Source of the DNA: Lachnospiraceae bacterium
Lineage (GTDB): Bacteria; Bacillota; Clostridia; Lachnospirales; Lachnospiraceae
Assembly: GCA_022776305.1 (NCBI GenBank)
Contig: JALFIB010000021.1
Span: 1-34,741 of the forward strand
Length of the DNA stretch: 34,741 nt
Reading direction: 5' to 3'
Part shown: one piece after another, positions 28,588 through 34,741 of the stretch
Layout: every line of letters starts with the position of its first letter
Numbering within the stretch: the first letter of the stretch is position 1
Made by a program: the position numbers and the translations under genes
Notes under the pieces: generated by a model
What the model saw: the letters and a program-made list of their open reading frames with translations, nothing else
Databases searched by the model: none
What the model was told of the DNA's origin: nothing

Positions 28588-28625
28588 AAGAGCCGGGATT
28601 TTCGTAGTCTCGGCTCTTGTCTTTT
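28588..28625 (+). terminator. Intrinsic terminator-like hairpin
   Basis: aagagccgggattttcgtagtctcggctcttgtcttttatt. Confidence 0.7.
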
Positions 28626-28998
28626 ATTAAAAAGTGCTGCCACACTAAATTTTATTTAGTGCGACAGCCCCATGTTTTCGTCGATTTTGAGAGTACTGAG
28701 CACGAAAAATCGACGATAGGCTCATTCGTCGGGTAACGCTTATGATGATGCCAGAGAGCCCTTGCGTTCATAAACCGTTACGTTACTTCTGATTCATATC
28801 CATTTTTAATCTTCTGTTCTTTTATGGACAATGGCTTTCGCGCTTTTCTGGCATGGCATATATAAGTGCCTGTTGTTTTATCATATCCCATATTTCCCGT
28901 TTGCTGATATCCTGTTTAAGACTGTGTTTTTTCCATACAAATGTGTATTTATTGGCATAGGCTTCCAGATTGGTTCCAGCTATAAATACCTTTTCCTT

Positions 28999-29206
28999 TG
29001 GCGGAGTAAGCCTTGGGCAAATATTATATGTAGAAAAACAGCTACCTATACTTGACACGTAGACTTGGGCAAGCTTAACATGTGGAATGGCTATTACTTT
29101 TATCTGACACGTAACTTTCGGCAAACTCTACATGGAGAATTATTCTTACTTCCAGCTGACATGTAGTTTTCACCATTCTCTACACACATTGTTTTTCTTA
29201 TAATGA
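28999..29206. repeat. Degenerate tandem array, exact 52-bp period, four units
   Basis: Anchors ttgggcaa 29013, ttgggcaa 29065, ttcggcaa 29117, ttcaccat 29169; TGACAYGTA at 29053, 29105, 29157. Confidence 0.75.
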
Positions 29207-29286
29207 AAAGCGAGGAAATGTTGTTCTGAAACGGATGAGTCAGCAAGTTTTGTAACATTCCCGTCTTTGTGTGGTTAAATGATTAC

Positions 29287-29308
29287 TTTATTTAGCCGCG
29301 TAAATAAA
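29287..29308. promoter_or_regulatory. Candidate operator, site B (22-bp palindrome)
   Basis: TTTATTTA-GCCGCG-TAAATAAA, 74 nt upstream of the GTPase start. Confidence 0.65.
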
Positions 29309-29382
29309 ATTTGCAAACTGGAGGTTTTTGGTGTACTATAACGGATAGCATGTTGATTGATAAATATGAAAGAAGGATTGAA

Positions 29383-30594
29383 ATGACAAAGGTAGATATT
29401 ATTTCAGGATTTTTGGGAGCTGGGAAGACAACACTGATCAAAAAACTGATTCAGGATGTATTTGCAGGACAAAAGATCGTACTGATTGAAAATGAGTTTG
29501 GTGAGATTGGAATTGACGGCGGTTTTTTGAAAGATGCCGGTATTAACATTACTGAAATGAACTCAGGATGTATTTGTTGTTCTCTGGTAGGAGATTTTGG
29601 AAAAGCATTAAAAGAAGTAACGGAAAAATTTTCTCCGGACAGGATCATTATTGAGCCGTCAGGTGTGGGCAAGCTTTCCGATGTCCGCAAGGCTGTGGAG
29701 GATGCAGCAGAGGAAGCCGGCTTGGTGCTGAATGCTTTGACTACTGTGGCAGATGCTTCCAAGATCAAAATGTATATGAAGAACTTTGGGGAATTTTACA
29801 ATAACCAGATTGAAAGTGCGGCAACGGTTATTTTAAGCAGAACTCAGAAGCTTTCTGAAGAGAAACAGATGAAAGCGGCTGAGATGATCCGCGAAAAAAA
29901 TCCAAATGCTGTGATTGTAACAACACCATGGGATGAGTTGACCGGCGAACAGATCCTCCACGCGATGGAAGGAACGGATGTACTTGCCCAGATGCTTATG
30001 GAAGAAGTACATGACCATCATGAGCATGACGAGCACTGCGGCTGTGACCACGAACATCACCATCATCACCACGACGAGCATTGCGGCTGTTACCACGAGC
30101 AAGACCATGACCACGATCACCACGAGCACGATCATCATGACCACGACGAGCATTGCGGCTGTGACCACGAGCATGAGCATGACCATGACCACCACGATCA
30201 CCATGACCACGATCACCACGACCATGATCATGACCACGATCATCACGATCATGATTATCATGAGCATGACGAACACTGCGGCTGTGGCCATGACCATCAT
30301 CATCACCACCATCATGCAGATGAAGTGTTTACTTCTTGGGGAAAAGAGACTCCGAGAAAGTATACGAAGGAAGAGATGGAGCATATCTTGAAAGCTTTAA
30401 GTGACACGGAGGATTACGGCGTTGTGCTCAGGGCGAAAGGTATGGTTCCCTGCACGGACGGTACATGGATCCATTTCGATCTGGTGCCGGGCGAGTATGA
30501 AGTCCGTACAGGAGCAGCAGATTATACAGGAAGGCTTTGTGTGATCGGTTCCAAACTGCAGGAAGAAGCGCTGGCAAAACTGTTTTCCCTGTAA
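29383..30594 (+). CDS. COG0523/CobW-type metallochaperone GTPase with very long His/Asp/Cys-rich insertion
   Basis: Walker A SGFLGAGKTT; CxCC motif GCICC; DRIIIEPSGVGK; His-rich array; CobW C-terminal domain. ATG 29383 has AGAAGGA SD. Confidence 0.93.
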   Translation: MTKVDIISGFLGAGKTTLIKKLIQDVFAGQKIVLIENEFGEIGIDGGFLKDAGINITEMNSGCICCSLVGDFGKALKEVTEKFSPDRIIIEPSGVGKLSDVRKAVEDAAEEAGLVLNALTTVADASKIKMYMKNFGEFYNNQIESAATVILSRTQKLSEEKQMKAAEMIREKNPNAVIVTTPWDELTGEQILHAMEGTDVLAQMLMEEVHDHHEHDEHCGCDHEHHHHHHDEHCGCYHEQDHDHDHHEHDHHDHDEHCGCDHEHEHDHDHHDHHDHDHHDHDHDHDHHDHDYHEHDEHCGCGHDHHHHHHHADEVFTSWGKETPRKYTKEEMEHILKALSDTEDYGVVLRAKGMVPCTDGTWIHFDLVPGEYEVRTGAADYTGRLCVIGSKLQEEALAKLFSL

Positions 30595-30709
30595 AAGTAC
30601 CCCAGATAGTAAATCGATGGGGTTCCAAGATGCCATAGAGGTTGTTTCGTGCTTTGCACTTTCACAGTCATGGTATCATAAGAATAAATGAAAAGAAAAG
30701 AGTGAGATT

Positions 30710-31654
30710 ATGCAGCAGATACCAATTTATTTGATCACCGGTTTTTTGGAAAGCGGGAAAACCTCTTTTTTGCGGGATGTGCTGATGGGCGGAGATTTTG
30801 ATGACGGACAGAGAGGCCTTTTGATCCTCTGTGAAGAAGGGGAAGAGGAGTACGATGAAAAGGCGCTGGCCCAGATGAATATATCGATGATCACAGTAGA
30901 TGAAGAAGAGGAATTTAATCCGGAATTCCTGAAAACTTGTGAGAAGCATTACCGTCCGAAACGGATTTTTATTGAGATGAACGGAATGTGGGATTGTAAA
31001 TGGCTGTTTGGCAGCCAGATGCCTTACAGCATGGATGTAGCCCAGGTAATCACTGTGGTTGACGGAAGCACGTTCCCTGTCTACTTGAACAATATGCGCA
31101 GCATTTTAAGCAACCTGTTTTTGAACACAGAGATGGTAGTGTTTAACCGCTGCAGGGAAGACATGGAGCTGCACTCTTACCGTCGTACTGTCCGCGGACT
31201 GAATCCCCGCGCCATGGTCTATTTTGAAGATGAAGAAGGAAATCCCATTGATCCCGGTATGGACGAGCCCCCCTATGACTTGAACGCAGATGTGATCCAG
31301 ATTGAGGATATTGATTATGGACTCTGGTATCTGGATGCTTTTGAAGCCAAAGAGCGGTATAATGGGAAAAAAGTCCGTTTCCGTGCGAAAGTTATGAAAT
31401 CAAGGCGTTTTGGAGACAATATTTTTATTCCCGGCCGAAATGCCATGACCTGCTGCGAGGATGATATCCGGTTTGTGGGCTGTTTGTGCAAAAGCAGCTT
31501 TGCAGATCAATTAAAATCACGTCAGTGGATCATGCTGACTGCCACTGTCCGGTACGAATATGCAAAAGAGTACGGGGAAGAAGGTCCTGTATTGTATGGG
31601 GAGAGGTACGAGCTCACAGGGCCGCCGAAAGAAGACCTTGTGTATTTCAATTAA
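30710..31654 (+). CDS. CobW/COG0523-like GTPase lacking CxCC, with YcgQ/DUF1980-like C-terminal domain
   Basis: Walker A TGFLESGKTS; RIFIEMNGMW; ITVVDGSTF; C-terminus VRFRAKVMKSRRFGDNIFIPGRNAMTCCEDDIRFVGCLCKSS...WIMLTATV. Confidence 0.8.
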   Translation: MQQIPIYLITGFLESGKTSFLRDVLMGGDFDDGQRGLLILCEEGEEEYDEKALAQMNISMITVDEEEEFNPEFLKTCEKHYRPKRIFIEMNGMWDCKWLFGSQMPYSMDVAQVITVVDGSTFPVYLNNMRSILSNLFLNTEMVVFNRCREDMELHSYRRTVRGLNPRAMVYFEDEEGNPIDPGMDEPPYDLNADVIQIEDIDYGLWYLDAFEAKERYNGKKVRFRAKVMKSRRFGDNIFIPGRNAMTCCEDDIRFVGCLCKSSFADQLKSRQWIMLTATVRYEYAKEYGEEGPVLYGERYELTGPPKEDLVYFN

Positions 31655-31800
31655 AAGATGTCAGGGTGCTGGATGCCGGGGGATATCCGTTTAGCACTGA
31701 CCGAAGCGGAGCGGAGACGTGGGAGTACAAAGCACACTTTTTTGTTTTAGAGGATTTACCATATTTTGCGGAATACGATGAAAGAAAGAGGGATGGGGAC

Positions 31801-32799
31801 ATGTCGAAAACGAAAATAGCTGTGTACAATTACAGGGATTTTGATGAGGCAGCTTATTTTGAAAAATTTGCCGAACCTTACGGGGCAGAGATCGTGATCT
31901 GCCATGAGGCGCCTAATCCGGAAAATGCCAGACTGGCAGAGGGTTGTGACGGTGTCAGTGTTATCACCACAGCGATCACGGAAGATATTATTAAAGTATG
32001 GAAGGAAATGGGAGTACGCCATATTTCCACCCGTACCATCGGTTATGACCATGTGGATCTTGATGCGGCGAAAAAATATGGGATCACGGTGAGCAACGTG
32101 GCGTATTCCACAGGGAGCGTGGCGGATTATGCGGTCATGCTGATCCTGATGGCTCTCCGCAAAATGAAGATGATCATGAAGCGTGCAGATGGGCTGGATT
32201 ATTCTTTGAAAGGGAGCATAGGGCGTCAAATCGGCGACCTGACGGTAGGTGTGATCGGAACCGGAAAGATCGGCGAGCATGTCATCCGCAATTTAAGCGG
32301 ATTCGGATGCAGGATTTTAGCAAATGACCCATATGAAAAAGAAAGTGTCAAACAGTATGCGGAGTATGTGGACCGGGAAACCTTGTTTGCTCAATGTGAT
32401 GTGATCACCTTTCATGTACCTGCTGTGGAGGGAACCCATCATATTGTCTGCAAAGAGACATTGGAGAAAATGAAGGACGGTGTAGTCCTTGTGAACACGT
32501 CCCGGGGAAGTGTGATCAACACCATGGATCTGATTGATGCTCTGGAATGTGGAAAAGTGGGAGCTGCGGCGCTGGATGTTGTGGAAAATGAGTTAGGGAT
32601 CTTTTATGGAGATTATAAGTACACGGTGATCGGGCACCGGGAAATGTCCATATTAAAAGATATGCCCAATGTACTGATGCTGCCCCACATGGCATTTTAT
32701 ACGGAAAACGCTGTCAGCGATATGGTAGAGCATTCCATTGCAAGTATTGTGGCAGAGGCAAAAGGGGAGGCCAGCAAGTTCCGGGTAAGGGTAGAATAA
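31801..32799 (+). CDS. D-isomer-specific 2-hydroxyacid dehydrogenase (VanH/D-lactate dehydrogenase-like)
   Basis: STRTIGYDHVDLDAAKKYGI, VGVIGTGKIGEHVI, NTSRGSVINTMDLIDAL, HMAFYTENAV. Confidence 0.93.
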   Translation: MSKTKIAVYNYRDFDEAAYFEKFAEPYGAEIVICHEAPNPENARLAEGCDGVSVITTAITEDIIKVWKEMGVRHISTRTIGYDHVDLDAAKKYGITVSNVAYSTGSVADYAVMLILMALRKMKMIMKRADGLDYSLKGSIGRQIGDLTVGVIGTGKIGEHVIRNLSGFGCRILANDPYEKESVKQYAEYVDRETLFAQCDVITFHVPAVEGTHHIVCKETLEKMKDGVVLVNTSRGSVINTMDLIDALECGKVGAAALDVVENELGIFYGDYKYTVIGHREMSILKDMPNVLMLPHMAFYTENAVSDMVEHSIASIVAEAKGEASKFRVRVE

Positions 32800-32838
32800 A
32801 ACAAAAACCAGCAGTGGTTTCCCACTGCCGGTCGGTGA

Positions 32839-32924
32839 CGGAGATGGAGGGATTCGAACCCTCGTGCCCAAAAGGACAACTGCATTTCGAGTGCAGCTCG
32901 TTGCGACCACTTCGATACATCTCC
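32839..32924 (-). tRNA. tRNA-Ser (anticodon CGA)
   Basis: Acceptor GGAGATG/CATCTCC, anticodon loop ctgca-ctcgaaa-tgcag, long variable arm, GGTTCGAATCC T-arm, discriminator G. Confidence 0.92.
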
Positions 32925-32994
32925 ATTTTGAATTTAGTATTTTCATAGAATCAGTTTCCGAAATAAAACCGGAAACTGATTTTTTAATTATAAA

Positions 32995-33519
32995 TCACAC
33001 CTCTTCTTCCGTCAATGGGTTATTTGCTTTTTGCAGCTTTTTCTGCTGCCGCAGTTCGCGGAAAAATCCGGAGAGCATGGTACTGCACTGCTCATCTAAA
33101 ATGCCACGGTCTACCTTGACCTGATGGTTGAATTCGGGCATCTCCAGCAGGTTTAAGATGGAACCGGCACATCCTGCTTTCGGGTTCATACTGCCGATGA
33201 CAGCGCGGGTGATACGGGACTGGACAATGGCACCGGCACACATCTGGCAGGGCTCAAGGGTAATGTAAATGGTACAGCCCTCCAGACGCCAGTCTCCCAG
33301 TTTTTTGCTGGCCCGGCGGATGGCATTGATCTCTGCATGGGAAGTGGTATTCTGGTCCGTGTTGCGGCGGTTATAGCCACGGGCAATGATCTTGCCTTCG
33401 TAGACGATGACACATCCGATGGGTACTTCGCGAAGGGCATAGGCTTTTTTGGCCTGCCGCAGGGCTTCCCTCATAAATTTTTCATCGGTTTCTGCCGATA
33501 CCTCCGGTAAAATTACCAT
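32995..33519 (-). CDS. tadA: tRNA adenosine(34) deaminase
   Basis: SHAEINAIRRA (HAE) and TLEPCQMCAGAIVQSRI (PCxxC); ATG at 33519. Confidence 0.93.
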   Translation of the reverse strand: MVILPEVSAETDEKFMREALRQAKKAYALREVPIGCVIVYEGKIIARGYNRRNTDQNTTSHAEINAIRRASKKLGDWRLEGCTIYITLEPCQMCAGAIVQSRITRAVIGSMNPKAGCAGSILNLLEMPEFNHQVKVDRGILDEQCSTMLSGFFRELRQQKKLQKANNPLTEEEV

Positions 33520-33621
33520 AACAGATCCCCCAATTTCATGGAAAATAAGGATAGAAAAAGCTGCCACAGACAGGTCTGCCTTTTGAAAGGCAAAACTGGA
33601 CAGGCAGCCTGAGCACATATT

Positions 33622-33891
33622 TTAAATCCGTGCGCCTCCCTTCGAACGCCTGCCATGAACGTTACCCTGACAGTTAACTCGATCCAGGCAACCTTACGGC
33701 ACACAGGAGGTTCCGCTTAGTGCTGCTCCGTTCCCGACCTGACACGGTTCACGGATTCCTGTTGCGCAAGACCCAAATGTCAACATCACTTATCAGGGGC
33801 AGCTCCACAACAAAACGCCCTCGGTTCGGCATCACCCCTGCTGTAGCGGATTGCAGGTATAGGGCACCGCTATCTCCCCGGCTGCACGGAC
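33622..33891 (-). ncRNA. ffs: Large-form bacterial SRP RNA (Alu + S domains)
   Basis: Minus strand has GTGTCAGGTCGGGAACGGAGCAGCACTAAGCGG (helix 8 signature) and complementary ends TCCGTGC/GCACGGA; promoter TTGACA-17-TATAGT at 33898-33926 (minus). Ends approximate. Confidence 0.9.
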
Positions 33892-34009
33892 TCCCTAACT
33901 ATACAGGTTTTTAGCGGTTTTGTCAAGACAACAGAAAAGGGACGATGTTCTGTGCAAGAAAGTAGCGCTGTTAATTTACTTAAAAATTTATAAAGTGCAC
34001 AAAAATGAC

Positions 34010-34074
34010 TTGCCTTTTTTGTGAAAAAGTATATACTGATGGTTAGCTAATTAACTATTAGCTGACTAATTAAA
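34010..34074 (+). promoter_or_regulatory. MarR operon promoter and probable operator
   Basis: TTGCCT-16-TATACT, followed immediately by GTTAGCTAATTAACTATTAGCTGACTAATTAA, AT-rich repeated TTAGCT/AATTAA half-sites. Confidence 0.55.
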
Positions 34075-34105
34075 TCGGCTGATGAGGGGAAAGGGAGGTG
34101 GAAAA

Positions 34106-34606
34106 ATGGAATGTGCGAAGAGTTTCGGTGAAAAAAGATGTGATGTGAATGCGAATGTGAATACAATTAATGCATCTTTTATCCGGATGGTCCATATGTA
34201 TTCTGCTTTGAATTACAGGGCTTTTTCAAAATTGGGAATCCATCCGGGACAGCTTCCGGTATTAAAGATTGTTTCTGAACAAGAAGGGATTAGTTTGCGT
34301 GAACTGGCGAGTTTGCTGCATATTAAGCCCCCTACAGTGACTGTGACGGTACAGCGTTTGGAGAAAGCGGGGATGGTGCGCAGGGAAACGGATCTTTCGG
34401 ACCAGAGGATCAACCGCATCTATTTGACGGAAAAAGGTGCCGCCATGAAAAAGGAAATGATTCGTCTGCTGGATGAAAATGAGAAGATCCTGATAAAGGG
34501 TTTTTCGAAAGAGGAAATTCGGACACTTCAAAGTTTTTTTGCTAAAATGACGGAAAACCTGATTCAGGCCGGTGCTGATGCGGAAGAAGAAAAACAGTTA
34601 CGATAA
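34106..34606 (+). CDS. MarR-family transcriptional regulator
   Basis: GISLRELASLLHIKPPTVTVTVQRLEKAGMVRRETDLSDQRINRIYLTEKG; SD GGGAGGTG. Confidence 0.92.
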   Translation: MECAKSFGEKRCDVNANVNTINASFIRMVHMYSALNYRAFSKLGIHPGQLPVLKIVSEQEGISLRELASLLHIKPPTVTVTVQRLEKAGMVRRETDLSDQRINRIYLTEKGAAMKKEMIRLLDENEKILIKGFSKEEIRTLQSFFAKMTENLIQAGADAEEEKQLR

Positions 34607-34629
34607 CTTGTAAAAATTAGGAGGTAGTT

Positions 34630-34741
34630 ATGACAAAACTTGCAAAATACCTGAAAAGTTCTCTGGGTTTTGTGGCTTTGATCGTAGGAATGCTGTTTCT
34701 GCAGGCGTATTGTGATCTGGCTTTGCCGGATTATACGTCAA
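34630..34741 (+). CDS. N-terminal fragment of an ABC exporter (permease/ATPase), truncated by window end
   Basis: MTKLAKYLKSSLGFVALIVGMLFLQAYCDLALPDYTS; typical start of MarR-linked ABC exporter genes. Confidence 0.7.
   Translation, partial: MTKLAKYLKSSLGFVALIVGMLFLQAYCDLALPDYTS

Noticed and set aside
28822-29124. Overlapping ORFs on both strands (100 aa minus, 74 aa plus) in the orphan intergenic region
   Set aside because: The minus ORF has somewhat protein-like composition but no recognisable family or clear SD, and its N-terminal part runs through the 52-bp repeats (period not divisible by 3). It might be a gene remnant; evidence insufficient.
28999-29206. Possible CRISPR array
   Set aside because: Units are contiguous and all positions drift; there is no conserved repeat with unique spacers and no cas genes in the window.
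29833-30384. 183-aa minus-strand ORF (VVMIMVVVIVV...) and 29978-30391 plus-strand alternate frame (TTTSIAAVTTS...)
   Set aside because: Both are frame artefacts of the His/Asp GAYCAY-type repeats in the GTPase gene.
31486-31800. N-terminal extension of the 2-hydroxyacid dehydrogenase ORF
   Set aside because: It overlaps the upstream GTPase gene and is Arg/Cys-rich out-of-frame sequence; homology begins at ATG 31801.
33720-33914. 64-aa plus-strand ORF
   Set aside because: Overlaps the SRP RNA and its promoter on the opposite strand; no protein similarity evident.

Overview
The window looks like a chromosomal segment from a Firmicute, probably Lachnospiraceae/Clostridia (inferred from gene content and style only). 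Most of it is ordinary core and operon content: ileS (type-2-like IleRS), glgP, a degenerate M23/SpoIIQ-like protein, GIY-YIG and MATE genes, an oxidative-stress block (desulforedoxin-tailed small protein, reverse rubrerythrin, PerR-like regulator, trxB), an SH3-NlpC/P60 wall hydrolase, an SDR/Zn-ADH/ROK cluster, an XpaC/TelA operon with a 39-aa membrane microprotein missing from the ORF track, a zincin, a type-Ic aspartate aminotransferase, an amino-acid ABC transporter, two COG0523-type GTPases, a 2-hydroxyacid dehydrogenase, tRNA-Ser(CGA), tadA, a large SRP RNA, and a MarR/ABC operon cut by the window end. The best candidate for something new is the metal-GTPase locus at 28.5-31.7 kb. It has one CxCC GTPase with a roughly 100-residue His/Asp/Cys array containing four HDEHCGC modules. 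A second, CxCC-less GTPase is fused to a YcgQ/DUF1980-like C-terminal domain. Upstream are two matching 22-bp TTTATTTA-N6-TAAATAAA palindromes and a degenerate four-unit tandem array with an exact 52-bp period. Other notable items are a stop-codon-abutting dispersed repeat family, a composite palindromic element between rbr and its neighbour, a WalR-like box under the NlpC/P60 promoter, and a 13-bp intergenic tandem array. No CRISPR array, prophage or transposase was seen.
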